Part shown: positions 41,801 to 52,800 of the stretch, one piece after another | How positions within the stretch are numbered: the first letter of the stretch is position 1 | Layout of the letters: the number at the start of each line of letters is the position of its first letter | Source: Anas platyrhynchos | Taxonomy: Eukaryota > Chordata > Aves > Anseriformes > Anatidae | NCBI RefSeq assembly: GCF_047663525.1 | Contig: NC_092604.1 | Location: 12,077,501 to 12,141,500 of the forward strand | Direction: 5' to 3' | Length of the DNA stretch: 64,000 bases | Program-made: the position numbers and the translations under genes | Notes under the pieces: generated by a model | Database searches by the model: none | Told to the model about the DNA's origin: nothing | The model's input: the letters and a program-made list of their open reading frames with translations, nothing else

Positions 41801-44800
41801 TTAAATTTTAATGGGTGGAATTACTGTGCTAACATCTTCCTCCTCCCCCCATTTTTTTTCTCCCTACTAGTAGTTACTCCCTTCTTTGGATCACGCTGTA
41901 CACTTTTTGCAGAGTTTCTACATATGAGACCACTGTGACTGTCTTTTGTTATTTTGCCACCTTGGTTGGTGGCTTGGGACTCTTACAGTTCCCAGACCAT
42001 ACACTTAAAGAGGGCTTTTTCAGTGGTTAGTCTCACAGTGGTGAACTTCTTGCTTATCAGAGGGGTCACAGGCAAGCTCCGTAACTGAAATCAAAAAGGG
42101 TGCGGTCTGTGTAGGTGCTGCATGTGTATTTCCTGCTAACAATACCAACAGGAATGTTTTTAAGCCAGCTGCTAGAAGGATAATGTGAGATAGGTGCAAA
42201 GGTACTAAATAATCTGTGCTTATTTTCTAGAAAATGTCCCCATCTCCCCCTGTAATCAGTGTTACAATGTAAGAGAGTGAATTTCTTCTTCATGTTGAAT
42301 GAGGTGCTGCAGACATTGGGTAGCAAAAGTTTTTCTTCTGCCTTTGTTTTTATAAGCTGCATGTGTAGGGAGGGAAAGCGTTACAAATACAACTCAAATT
42401 TTGCCTTGTCTTTCAGGCAGGGTGCTCATTCCACTCAAGATGAAATTGCAACCTCTGCATTCCTTACAGTGCAGCTGGATGAGGAGCTGGGAGGCAGCCC
42501 CGTGCAGGTGAAAAAAAAAACACACTAAAACCAACAACCAAACAAAAATCCAACAAAGCAGAAAAGTATACACTGTAGGAATAAATAAGATATAACTGGT
42601 TTTCTTATACCTTTTAAGTGGCAGTGAGCCTTCTGCTAACACCAGGAATTAACAATCTGCATTTCATACCAGTTAGTGCAACATGTTGACAGACAACAGA
42701 GCTTGGTGAGAGAAGAAGGAACACCTTGGATATATTTAGCAATGTTTTTGCAAAAGCAGCTGGATTGATGAATGCAGCAAATTTCTGGAGTTAGCTAAGT
42801 TATCTATTTTTCTTCTTAACTTAAAGTGAGAAAAAAGGCATGCAACAGAAAAAAGCCCTTGGCATTTGAGAGAGGAGTGAGAAGCAAACAAATAGTTCAC
42901 AAGAATGAAATAATATTTCAGTTAGATTTTTCTAAAGTGAATCTGGAAAGAATTGAAAGAGTTAAAAGGCTGAGAAACAGTGAGAAAGCTGTTTTCTGAT
43001 ATGTTTTGGCAAATGAAAGAGGACATGTTTGTATTTCGTAGGAAAAGTGTAACTTGCCAAAATATGTTGTCTACCCTGATAACCATCCTAGCAGAAGGAA
43101 AGGGCTTTTGGGATCCTCTCTGTATCCTGTTTGATACTAAATGTCAGTGGAGAAGTCCAGTCACTAAGTTGTGTTGCAGGTGTTACGGAGAGGCAATGAG
43201 CAGCCTTTATAAAACAAGAGGTTTTTCATGGCTGTTACTTGTTACCTCTATGCCAGTCGATCACCCATCAATTAAAATGAAATGGCAACTGTGAGAGCTC
43301 AGTTTAAATGCTGGTCTGCTTTTGTGTGGAAGTTAATAGCTAAGTTCCAATGACCATCTGGATGCTATAGGAAGATTTTTGGCTGGAAGTATGGTGACAG
43401 AAGCCTTTTCTAGCATATCTGATGCTACTCTTCAGCAGCAGCTTAAAACTGAGTGTTTTTTTTTTTTTTTTTTTAATTATTTTTATTTTTATTTTCTCTA
43501 GAAACGAGTAGTGCAAGGAAAAGAGCCACCTCACCTGATGAGTATGTTTGGTGGAAAGCCCCTGATTGTTTACAAGGGTGGAACCTCTAGGGGAGGTGGC
43601 CAAACCACACCTGCAGAAACACGGCTGTTCCAAGTCCGATCCAGCACCTCAGGAGCTACTAGAGCGGTAGAGGTATGTGAAGAGCCAACTTCCATGTTGC
43701 ATGCATTGGCTGTGATGGGGACATGAGCCCTTTGACAAGAACAAGGGCCAGATTGAGCTTTCTGATGTAAACTGTAATATACTTTGAAACCTTGATAAAG
43801 TGTTAAAAGATTTCTCTTTTCCTATGAATAAGTAGTAATAATCATCACCTTCTAATTAGTTCATAAATATCACCTTGAATAGGCTGACGTTGTTTTCTCT
43901 GAAGTCCACAACAGATGTTAACACCTGCATACAATAACGCTTTTCAAACACTGTTGAAAACCATTAAGATCTGGTGCCAGATGTACTGTTGAAAACCATT
44001 TGGATGGATGTTGTGCTGGATGTTGTGACTTGTTCTTAGCCTGTGTGACCATGCTGCTAACCCTATATGCAAATAGAACCTGTGCCAGGACACAGGTTAA
44101 GAGCCCTACTCCTTTGAAAAAAAATGCACGCACACACAAAAACATGCAACAACAAAGAAAGGGAATGAATCCTGGTCTACAGCTATCACAGAATCATATT
44201 ATAAAATGGAGTGGGTTGGAAGGGACCTTAAAGTTCATTTAACTCCAACCCCACTGCCATGGGCAGGGACGCCACCCACTAGATCCAGTTGTCCAAGGCC
44301 CCGTCCAGCCTGGCCTTGAACTCCTCCAGTGACAGAGCATCCACAACTCCTCTTGGCAACCTGTTCCAGTGCCTCACTACTCTTACAGTGACGAATTTCC
44401 TCCTGTCTAATTTAAATCTATCCTCTCTTAGTTTAAGACTAGTTCCCCTTGTCCTATCATGACCTATCCGAGTAGAGCGCCCTTCTCCATCCTTTTTATA
44501 AGACCCCTTTAAGTATTGAAAGGCTGCAATGAGGTCTCCCTGGAGCCTTCTCTCCTCCAGGCTGAAAATCCCCAACACTCTCAGCCTTTCTTCATAGGAG
44601 AGGTGCTCCAGTCCTCTGATCATCTTTGTAACCCTCCTCTGGACTAGAGCTCCATGTGAGGCAGGAGCACTGTTCTATGTCTGCAGTAACTTCCTAAGTT
44701 TCTAGTGTCATGATGGCATGTCTTTGTTGATGTAGGGGAAATTACGTTAATGATTCATCAGCCTCAGCAACAGGGATGGTGCTCTCTGACAGACTCCTCA

Positions 44801-47535
44801 GCAAATTCTTAAGTCTCCTGTCATAACCACGAAGACTGGCAAAATGACAGCTCCAAGCATTCTTGCCATAGGTCATATGTATCTGTAGATTAAATGCAGA
44901 AACACAATTTGTTTACTCTTCTCACATGACTAAATCTAACTGATTACTCAGATATAGGCAAATATACAACATATCTCCTAACTTCACATGCTTGTGTGGA
45001 ATATCTTATTTGAAGTGTGTTTCAGGACAGATGCTGATTTTTATTTTGAAATAATGGGCTCTGCATAGGGAGTGATTATACCTGACACATGCAATATTCT
45101 TTCTCTTCAGCTGGATCCTGCTGCCAGTCAACTGAACTCCAACGATGCCTTTGTCCTGAAAACTCCTTCTGCTGCTTACCTTTGGGTTGGCCAAGGAGCC
45201 AGCAATGCCGAGAAATCAGGGGCACAAGAGTTGCTGAACGTTCTGGGAGCTCGCTCAGTACAAGTTTCTGAGGGTAGAGAGCCAGGTGAGGGAGATACGT
45301 GAAGTCTGAGATCATTTCTGTGTAGCTGCACTTTCTCAATTATTATTTCATGTATATTTTGTCTCCCAGAACAAGGAAATGTACACATACATGTAGACAC
45401 AGAGTGGTTTCTCTAAGCTAGTACCTTCGTTGTGTTTAACAGTGCACTCATGTTTGTAGGCCTTTGGGAATTTGACATAGGCAGAAGAGTGCTTCAAGTC
45501 CTACCCAAGCTATACTGCCACTGTGTTTTCCACAATCAGTTGAAGCATCAGTATATCACTCTCTTTTTCAGAGAATTTCTGGGCTGTTTTGGGTGGCAAA
45601 GCTCCTTACCGTACCTCTCCCCGGCTGAAGGACAAGAAGATGGATGCTCATCCCCCTCGTCTTTTTGCATGCTCCAACAAGAGTGGACGCTTCACAGTGA
45701 GTATCTGGGAAGACAGTCAACTCAGCAGTCGTCTGACAGAGCTGGGGGTAACTTCATCTCAGTCTGCTCTGAGTCAACTGATGGGCTGTTATACCTTATC
45801 TTCCTTTGCAGTGTAGCCTCCAGAAGGAAAGCAACAGCACCATTTTTTCTGCAGAGACAGCAGCTAGTTCTATAGCACTGTTGTCATCACAGCAACTTTC
45901 TGAACCATTAAACTGGTCCTCCCCTGGTTAATAACCAGCAAACTCCTCAGATTTTAACTCATGAATGTTTCTATTAACAAGAGGCAGCGTTAAAAGCCTT
46001 ATGCATGAATTAAAGACGGTTTTACTAGGTAGACAGAGACTGATTTTGTGTTCTGTGGTGTAAGAACACTTCTGTAACATAGTCTGAGCTGCATGGTCAA
46101 AGACTGTGCCAAAGGTATGCACCTCATTGACGAGAGGTGAAGCCAGAGCCCACGTAACCTGCATTCTTCCTGTAAAGGTAAAGTGATGCTTGAACTATAT
46201 TCTCATCTTTTAACTTTATATTTTTCAGATTGAAGAAGTTCCTGGAGATCTGACTCAGGATGACCTTGCTACAGATGATGTTATGATCCTTGACACATGG
46301 GATCAGGTATGTCATGTTTACCTCTGAGGAGGGAAGTAAATACGAACAGTGTGGCTCTAGATTAAGAGACCCAAATTGCAAGAACTAGCAGAGTTGTTTT
46401 ACTGTGGAGTCCTTCCACCTTCAGGCCCGAGAACAAATCACCTCACTAGCAATGTTGAAGAGAACTTAGACCCAGAACCTTATAAAAGAGCCAGTGATTC
46501 AGAGATGAATTTTGTGTCTGTTTTATGTAAGAATGTTCAAACATTAGCAAATTTTCCTGATGTTAAACCGGTGTATAATTTGTTCATGTATCTAGAATTT
46601 ACTGCAGATAAAGTGCAGTCAAAAAGCTTTTTGTCAACTACCAGTAGCTTTAGCCAAGTCAATAAGCCACGCACACCAGGAGGAATTTGTTCTTGTTCTG
46701 TGCCATACTCTGGTCAATGAGCCCTTATTCCCTCTTTCATAAAGATACTGACTGTTGCTGAAACAATTCACGTGATTATTTGTTTTTATTTTTTATTTTT
46801 AAATCTATAGGTCTTTGTATGGATTGGAAAAGATGCCCAGGAAGAAGAAAAGACTGAGGCTTTGAAATCTGGTACCGTTATGACATTTTATTCTCCGAAA
46901 TAAGTGTTTGTTTTGTTTTCCCATTATCTGATCTTAAGGCAGAGAGAAACTTATCTTAATCATGACATGACATTCAATATTGTGATCAAAGAGACCACAG
47001 ATAGAGAAAGGAGGATCCCAAATATCAGCATAAAGAGGTGCAGCATTTAGACACACTGTGCTCAAACCCCAACAGTGAAAAAATACTCTTGCATGGATAA
47101 GTGGCTGTAGACTGCCACTGTATTGGAGAATTTTACAATCCCAACATCTGCTTTCTACCTACAAATGTCACTCTTGTAACAGGTGTAGATAAAACCAGAG
47201 TGAAAGCTTGTTTTTTGTTTTGTTTTGTTTTGTTTTTTTAATGACTACAGATACAATCTGAAATTGTATCTCTAGCATCCATTAAGCTGTAGTTAATCTG
47301 TTTCCTCTGTTGCTCCATAAGCTTTGGACTCCATGTGATTTTTCTCCTCCTTGTGCCTTTTACAGCTAAACGGTACATTGAAACGGATCCCGCCAGCAGA
47401 GATAAGAGAACTCCAGTCACGCTCGTTAAGCAAGGGTTTGAGCCTCCAACCTTCTCCGGCTGGTTCCTGGGCTGGGATGACGACTACTGGTCTGTTGATC
47501 CTCTACAGAGAGCAATGGCAGATGTGGATGTCTAA
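35673..47535 (+). CDS. GSN: GSN, gelsolin (actin severing and capping protein), complete from the cytoplasmic start
   Basis: Gelsolin severs actin filaments in response to calcium, caps their barbed ends, and is released by PIP2. The secreted form scavenges actin in plasma. Sixteen coding exons: 35673-35865, 36820-36974, 37521-37682, 37923-38072, 38376-38465, 39366-39498, 39953-40041, 40602-40817, 41492-41625, 42417-42507, 43502-43672, 45111-45285, 45572-45696, 46229-46306, 46811-46871, 47366-47535. All junctions are GT-AG and the frame closes exactly at TAA, giving 730 residues (human cytoplasmic form 731). Six gelsolin repeats are expected at about 1-125, 126-240, 241-360, 385-480, 490-590 and 600-705. 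Visible features: PIP2-binding basic stretches KSGIKYK (110-116) and RLLQVKGRR (136-144), the RAVR furin-type site at 144-147, Asp162 (human Asp187), the cysteine pair 163/176, and the C-terminus [12 protein letters not shown]. No frameshift or missing exon is seen. Confidence 0.97.
36820..36974 (+). CDS. GSN: GSN coding exon 2 (residues 65-116)
   Basis: It continues repeat 1 with [20 protein letters not shown] and [16 protein letters not shown], and ends in the basic KSGIKYK stretch that binds phosphoinositides in the family. The donor is AAG|GTAGG, phase 0. Confidence 0.96.
37521..37682 (+). CDS. GSN: GSN coding exon 3 (residues 117-170)
   Basis: It begins [19 protein letters not shown] and carries the second PIP2-binding stretch QVKGRR, the furin-type RAVR, and [11 protein letters not shown]. 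That last segment matches the amyloid-forming segment of human gelsolin, with Asp162 aligned to human Asp187. Phase 0 at both ends. Confidence 0.96.
37923..38072 (+). CDS. GSN: GSN coding exon 4 (residues 171-220)
   Basis: It encodes [19 protein letters not shown] and [15 protein letters not shown] within repeat 2. Cys176 is the partner of Cys163 in the known disulphide of plasma gelsolin. The donor is CAG|GTTGG, weaker than average but frame-consistent. Confidence 0.95.
38376..38465 (+). CDS. GSN: GSN coding exon 5 (residues 221-250)
   Basis: It encodes [20 protein letters not shown] and the NRKLAKLYK helix that links repeats 2 and 3. The linker part is the most variable stretch among vertebrate gelsolins. 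Phase 0 at both ends. Confidence 0.95.
39366..39498 (+). CDS. GSN: GSN coding exon 6 (residues 251-295)
   Basis: It encodes [19 protein letters not shown] and [19 protein letters not shown], the core of repeat 3. The glycine codon at 295 is split with the next exon. Confidence 0.95.
39953..40041 (+). CDS. GSN: GSN coding exon 7 (residues 295-324)
   Basis: It encodes [19 protein letters not shown] and KMSYPKHTQ. The acceptor is ATTAAAG and the donor is CAG|GTAAGG. It covers the long helix of repeat 3. Confidence 0.95.
40602..40817 (+). CDS. GSN: GSN coding exon 8 (residues 325-396, repeat 3 to 4 linker)
   Basis: It encodes [20 protein letters not shown], then [10 protein letters not shown], then the calcium-latch linker region and [13 protein letters not shown]. 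The position equal to the human caspase-3 site DQTD|G reads DQTE|G here (40671-40682), so the P1 aspartate is absent. Confidence 0.96.
41492..41625 (+). CDS. GSN: GSN coding exon 9 (residues 397-441)
   Basis: It starts repeat 4 with [20 protein letters not shown] and [20 protein letters not shown]. The tryptophan codon 441 is split TG|G over the intron. The C-terminal half (repeats 4-6) binds actin only with calcium in known gelsolins. Confidence 0.96.
42417..42507 (+). CDS. GSN: GSN coding exon 10 (residues 441-471)
   Basis: It encodes [20 protein letters not shown] and [10 protein letters not shown] of repeat 4. The donor is CAG|GTGAAA, followed by an A-rich stretch. Confidence 0.95.
43502..43672 (+). 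CDS. GSN: GSN coding exon 11 (residues 472-528)
   Basis: It encodes [40 protein letters not shown] and a short end, opening repeat 5. A glycine replaces the glutamate I expect in the GTSREGGQ motif; the effect is unknown. Phase 0 at both ends. Confidence 0.95.
43951..44000. repeat. 15-bp direct repeat in GSN intron 11
   Basis: CTGTTGAAAACCATT occurs at 43951-43965 and 43986-44000 with no mismatch, about 190 bases from the CR1 insertion. Confidence 0.85.
44187..44645 (-). mobile_element. CR1 LINE fragment in GSN intron 11
   Basis: A 5'-truncated CR1 on the minus strand. The frame at 44623-44279 encodes [33 protein letters not shown] and [20 protein letters not shown], the C-terminal end of the CR1 ORF2 protein. 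The 3' end carries the GTCCCTTCCAACCC-type segment and a decayed ATTCTGTG tail. The protein differs clearly from the copy at 20680, so it belongs to another CR1 subfamily or is older. Confidence 0.93.
45111..45285 (+). CDS. GSN: GSN coding exon 12 (residues 529-587)
   Basis: It encodes [40 protein letters not shown] and the rest of repeat 5. The glutamate codon at 587 is split with the next exon. Confidence 0.95.
45572..45696 (+). CDS. GSN: GSN coding exon 13 (residues 587-628)
   Basis: It encodes [20 protein letters not shown] and [15 protein letters not shown], the end of repeat 5 and the start of repeat 6. The donor is ACA|GTGAGT. Confidence 0.95.
46229..46306 (+). CDS. GSN: GSN coding exon 14 (residues 629-654)
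   Basis: It encodes [20 protein letters not shown] and LDTWDQ, the acidic calcium-binding part of repeat 6. Phase 0 at both ends. Confidence 0.95.
46811..46871 (+). CDS. GSN: GSN coding exon 15 (residues 655-675)
   Basis: It encodes [20 protein letters not shown]. The alanine codon 675 is split G|CT. This is the shortest GSN coding exon here (61 bases). Confidence 0.95.
47366..47535 (+). CDS. GSN: GSN coding exon 16 with the stop codon (residues 675-730)
   Basis: It encodes [40 protein letters not shown] and the end DVDV, then TAA at 47533-47535. The terminal helix is the calcium-sensing latch in known gelsolin structures. Confidence 0.96.
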
Positions 47536-47735
47536 GGAACAGTTTTTTTTTTCTTTTGAAATGGAGCAAGTATAGTGCCTTCAATGCCTTCAAGGGCTAC
47601 TTCTTCTTGCAGGCAATGATGTTAATAGCCAATTAGCTGTGCAATAAGTACCAAAACAATCGTGACCAGTCATATTGCTCTACTCCTTGCTTTGATTATA
47701 TTTAATACAATAAAGCTTCTATGGAATAGAAGAAG
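47536..47735 (+). other. GSN: GSN 3' UTR with polyadenylation signal
   Basis: A short 3' UTR follows the stop. AATAAA at 47709-47714 is the best polyadenylation signal, so the transcript should end near 47730. A further AATAAA at about 47826-47831 could be used as an alternative. Confidence 0.75.
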
Positions 47736-49260
47736 AAAATGGTGGGCTTTGTTACTAAGAGGCAAACAATAACAGACCCTGTAGATCCCACATTTTAACT
47801 TACTTGAAAAAAATACACCTTAGAAAAATAAACCTTGTTTGTGCCATTTCTTGCGAATGCACTTTTGGTAAATGTTTACAGAAAGGACATGTGTGGGGAG
47901 GGAGGGGTAGAGATAGTTTACTTTCTGCTCCCCAGGACTTTTGGCATTTAAGATCCTGAGAAATTCACAGTATCATTCTCTTTTAGAAAGTCATACGATA
48001 GTAAATAGCATTTTGTTTAACTCAGGATGAAAGGAAAAAGCATGTCCCTCTCATCAACAACAATTCACAGGGGTGGCCAGCAGCAGTGAGGAGATGCACT
48101 CATCCTCCCCAAGGATTAATGTCAAGCTGTGCAGTAGTTTTGTTCCTAACAGCAAGTGTGTGAAAACAATGATGCTAATTATTACATCTTTGTTAACCAT
48201 ATTTACTCCCCCGCCAAAAGTCAAGCTTATATTAACTGAAATACTAACCAACACCTGCAACCGGGTATGTTGATTTTCAGTACAGAGGAGGAAAGAGAAG
48301 TTCACAGCAAACAGGCCAGTGACAGAACAAGGGCATTTAAATAATTGATCTCAGCTTTTTGTTTTCATTCTTATCTCCCAATAATTAAGGATCAGATTAC
48401 AAACTTGGGTGATAGCGGTAGCCTAAAGAACATCCCGCCTAAAGAACATCCCTGCCACGCAGACTAATTCTTACCTCATTTTAATCTTTAATTACATTTA
48501 CTGTACAGGTGCAAAATATGAATAAAGTTTAACAGACTTGTAGCTCAAGACTACATGAACTGAAGATTATGCTTCTGGTATGAAGTATAAGCCTTTGCAT
48601 CACAGCTAATAGTACAAGTCTGCTCACATCAGCATCAACAGGTAAATCACTTGTTTGCTTAATATGTATGTGGTACAGAATCTTCTGTTAAACAACCCCA
48701 CTCTAATTAAGATACCATGTTTGCTAGGCTAGCAGGTTTTAGACTTGGATAAAATGCAGTGTTTCAAGTATGTTTAAAGTTAGGTCAAGAAAAGAAGTCT
48801 AATTACAACAGGAGTCACAATTTTGGTTATTTTTCTTTTAATCATTTTTTTGAGAAGATGTACAGATAAAGGCAGACACAGTGACTTTTCTAAGAGTTAA
48901 AAATCTATATAGGTACAACACCGTAACAACTGTACAGCCCATCAGTAACTGCAAGCATATTGTATCCTTAACTACAGCATGCCTATGCCTTCCTGTGTGG
49001 CAGAACAGAGCTGGAAAGCTCCGTTTCAGGAACATTGGCTAATAATGGTTTCTCACAAATGGGGGACTATCTTAGGGAGCATGAGCCTGATTTTTAGAAG
49101 TACCCAGTATTCACTCCTATGTCAAATTCTCTTCTTTCTCCTAGTGTAAACTAGAGAACAAATTCGTATGACAACACTCAAGATGACTTCATCACATATA
49201 GCTACACTCTAAGAGAGTGCAGTTAAAGCTGTTTCACTTCTTTTACAGAAGTGCAGACCC
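47736..49260. other. Region between the convergent GSN and STOM 3' ends
   Basis: AT-rich sequence without a recognised gene. It contains a perfect 16-base tandem duplication at 48421-48452. The long 3' UTR of STOM may extend into it. Confidence 0.5.
48421..48452. repeat. Perfect 16-bp tandem duplication
   Basis: GCCTAAAGAACATCCC occurs twice head to tail with no mismatch. It looks like a recent replication slippage or repair duplication. Confidence 0.95.
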
Positions 49261-49261
49261 T

Positions 49262-49667
49262 TTTATTAAAAGGAATACTTCTCTTTCCAAATGGTGGATC
49301 ATCTCCCCATCTTTACCACAAATGCTTTTATATACTTGTTGAAAACAGGATTATAGAATAGATTATAGCATAATATCCTATAGCAGATTATAGGATGTAG
49401 TTTTCTCACCTAGTGTAGTATGGATACATGTTTATGTAAGATCACAGCCTACTTTTACTAACTTGGAGAGATTTTCAGTTTCAAGTATTTTGATTGTCCA
49501 TATTCATAAACATTGCATATGCATTTTATCACACAGTATAACAACAACAAAAGGGTTCCTCAACAAATCCCCTCTGCTAACATTGCCTTAAGCTGTAACA
49601 AACAATTCAGTGCTGCAAACATTCACTGCAGCGAAAGAAAAAAGAATTCCTTCTTCTCACTGTATCT
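49262..49667 (-). other. STOM: STOM 3' UTR, proximal part, with a candidate poly(A) signal
   Basis: The minus strand carries AATAAA (plus TTTATT) at 49267-49262, about 400 bases after the stop. A more distal ATTAAA lies at 48842-48837. Mammalian STOM has a long 3' UTR, so the distal site or one further left may be the main end. Confidence 0.45.
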
Positions 49668-49862
49668 CTAGCCTCTTGCGCTTATGATGCCCTTCAGCAA
49701 GTCTATGGGCAATGGAAAGATGATGGTGGAGTTCTTTTCTGCAGCAATGGTGGTCAAAGTTTGCAAGTAACGCAGCTGAAGAGCAGCAGGTGACTCTGTG
49801 ATAACCATGGATGCCTCTTTCAGGGCCCTGGAAGCATTCATTTCACCCTCAGCTGCAATTAC
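49668..49862 (-). CDS. STOM: STOM coding exon 7 with the stop codon (residues 216-279)
   Basis: It encodes [40 protein letters not shown], the IFPLPIDLL segment and the end GIISARG before TAG (49670-49668). The last residues differ from the human tail. Confidence 0.96.
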   Translation of the reverse strand, partial: VIAAEGEMNASRALKEASMVITESPAALQLRYLQTLTTIAAEKNSTIIFPLPIDLLKGIISARG

Positions 49863-52800
49863 CTAGAAATGGAATTAATTAAATGGAATTATGACACAAT
49901 GATAAACTATAAGTTTGTCAGATGACTTCAGCCTTAAGTCATAAATAAAAGATATAGCTTATCACTTTGATCAAGTGACCTCCCCTTACTGTCTTCTTTC
50001 ATTGGTTCTGCCTTTTCTCTCCCTTAGATATAAGCTACTTCTGTTTGCCTTCAAGGCCCTGTATGCCTCTTTTCCATTCCATTTACAAAAATTGGCAGTG
50101 TTAAGTCTTGAAAATGCAACACGTTGAATTTGGTGTATTTTCAGAAAATCCCTGCTTTTGTGCTTCTTTCAACACAGCCTCCTAAAAAAAGAAGGTACTC
50201 CCCATACATCTCTCCGAAAAGGGCTTGATGGATGAATGGTGTGGTTCTTTACTGGGGAAATACCTTTTTATTCCCTCATTATTTTTTAAATACGTGCTCA
50301 TCAGGAACAGATATGTGGCCGTGCATTTCTTCACAAGCAAGGCTCTTCTGCATTGGGACGATATATTCTGAATATTTGTAAAGGACAGCTAGATAGTGAA
50401 TAGCACTTTTAACAGGTAAGTTATTGAAGTTATTGGTGCATGTCAGTGCTCAAAATTGTTCTGTTTAAGATGTGATCTAGGAATGTAATAAAGAATTGGA
50501 ATTCTGCGTTTTTAAATGATAGCCGCAAGTTCAACATGAAACTGAACAAGCACTTAACAAATCCACACAAATCCTACCCTGCATTCCTAGTTGCCACAAA
50601 CCACTTTTGCAGAGAATCTGCACTTTCCAAAATACCACATTAAGTTATCTATGAAGGAAATAAATAAATAAATAAAAGTATTGATGTTATTACCTTAGCT
50701 CTTGCCTCCCGCGCAGCTTCTGCTTCTGCAGCCATTGCTCTCTGCAGCTGTACAGGTAATTTCACATCCTTGATCTCCACACGTTCCACCTTAATGCCCC
50801 AATCATTTGTTGCGTCATCAAGCGTAACCTATTTAAAGCATGACAATTAACTTAAGCCATCTAATTGGCTGCAAACAAATGTCCAAATTTGAAGAAAGAC
50901 TATCAAACCACATGAACTGAAGAATGAGAATTCCTGGACTGTCTATTTAATGATTTTAGTATTTATGGTATGCTTTGATAACTGTAAAAGCATAACTGTT
51001 GTAAACAACTACTTAAAGGACAGCTTTATGAAAGGAATTTAAAAGCTTTATGAAAGGAAGTCTGTGGTGTAATTTCCTTCAACAGTAGAGTATAACAATC
51101 CAGAAAATGCTTCCTCTCATGAATTCCTCATTCCCGTTTATTAGCCCCACTGGTCCATTTTTTTTGTACTCACTCATTTGTGTTTGACTGACTGCCATCC
51201 CAATAGCTGTGGATAGGGTTTTGCCTAAAGCTCCAAATCAAAACTTGACTTATCACTTATAAGGTTAAGAAAAAAAAAAAGTCCCGACATGTAAGTTATC
51301 CATGGGATTACTGTATAACTGATTGGGTAACTGATTGCTTAGATAAAGTTCCTCATACCTGCATGCTGTGTGCAATTTCTTCACGATCAGAGAGAATCTG
51401 AGAGAGATTTTTGGTCCCCAGAACATTCCTCAAGGTAGTCTGTGCTAGAAGACGCGTGGCTGAGCCGGCATTTGTGACATTTGCTACAGCAAGGACAGCG
51501 TCCTGAACTCTGTAATAAACCACTCCGTCTACATTAACTGTCACAGAGTCCTTGGTCAAGATCTAAAAAGCAACGAGAGAAGCATGTAATAATTAAGCAT
51601 ACACTTATTGAACATAATGTTAATTACATATTTATTTTACTGGGTAAATGCCTAGTTTTTTCCAGGGTAAAGCAATTATCATAAAAACCACAGGTCTTAT
51701 ACATGTATGGTACATATAAACATGTCTACATACCGATGCACAAACCTTCCTGCACAGCTCTTTCAAGCTAAGACTAAATATGGTACTGGAACACTCCTCA
51801 CTGAAAAATTAATTCCATTAATTTTCCCTTTACATTTTTTCAAAGTCAATTCTCCAAACTCACAGAGGGATTTACAACTCGTAAGAAACAAACAAAAAAA
51901 TATCGAGGAATAATTTGCATCAAAACATGTGCTTTTAGCTAGGCAATTTTAGCCTGTTATGCTGAAACTAACAATGTATCATATCTAGGTGGGAAAAAAA
52001 AAAGTAAACAAAAAAACAACCCAAAAACACCCCATTTCAGTGAGGCTTATAATATCAAATGTATAAAAGTGGCAGATTGTAGAGGAACACAAGAGGTATG
52101 CATAATGTAGGACCAAGCTAACAGGCTCTAAGAACATTAGCAATCCAAAAGTTATTTTGTTTAAATGCAGAGATAAAAATACAGGACCATTCCATTCAAA
52201 AAGTGTTCAAGTACTCTAGTTAAGACCACACCCTAGAAACATTTTTGAGAGGGGCTCATTTTATGTTTCTGTACAGGGAACAATAGGCCAATAAGTATCA
52301 TTGCAAATACAGGATATATGAGATCTTTACTTGTATTTAACTTCAGTCACAAGACTGAAGATTTAGCAGGCACATTTGTGCAGGTGTGTCAGCTTATAAA
52401 ACAAGGGCAAAACAGGCAACCTGTTTAAAAAGCAGGTGAGGGAAGAGGAAGTGTATTTCAGCTGTACTTTTGAAAGAAGAGCACAAATGAGTTTTCCATT
52501 CTACAGGTGTGACTGCAGCTGAAGGCAATTCAGGGATCATTCCATAGGAACAGCCAAGAACAGAGACTCTTAACACCGCAGTGACCGTGTAAGTTAGTTT
52601 ATTGAATTGCAAAAGCTTTGTGAATGAAAGATGTCAGTGTATCACAAAGCCCAGAGAAACAAAGGGCCACACCCATGAGATATTTTAGAAAACACTGTAA
52701 GGTTTGACTGAATTATGTCTAGCTACTTAAAAAATTGGTTTTGCTTATCCAAAAGCAATACATTTCAGCTGCATGGCTGTCAGCCTTACTTCTACATTTC

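Larger units (their letters stand above)
35866..47365. other. GSN introns between coding exons
   Basis: Fifteen introns range from about 240 to 1440 bases. Apart from the CR1 at 44187-44645 they hold only simple tracts: a T run at about 43456-43474 and a TTTTG-type repeat at 47211-47236. I see no extra exon. Confidence 0.6.
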
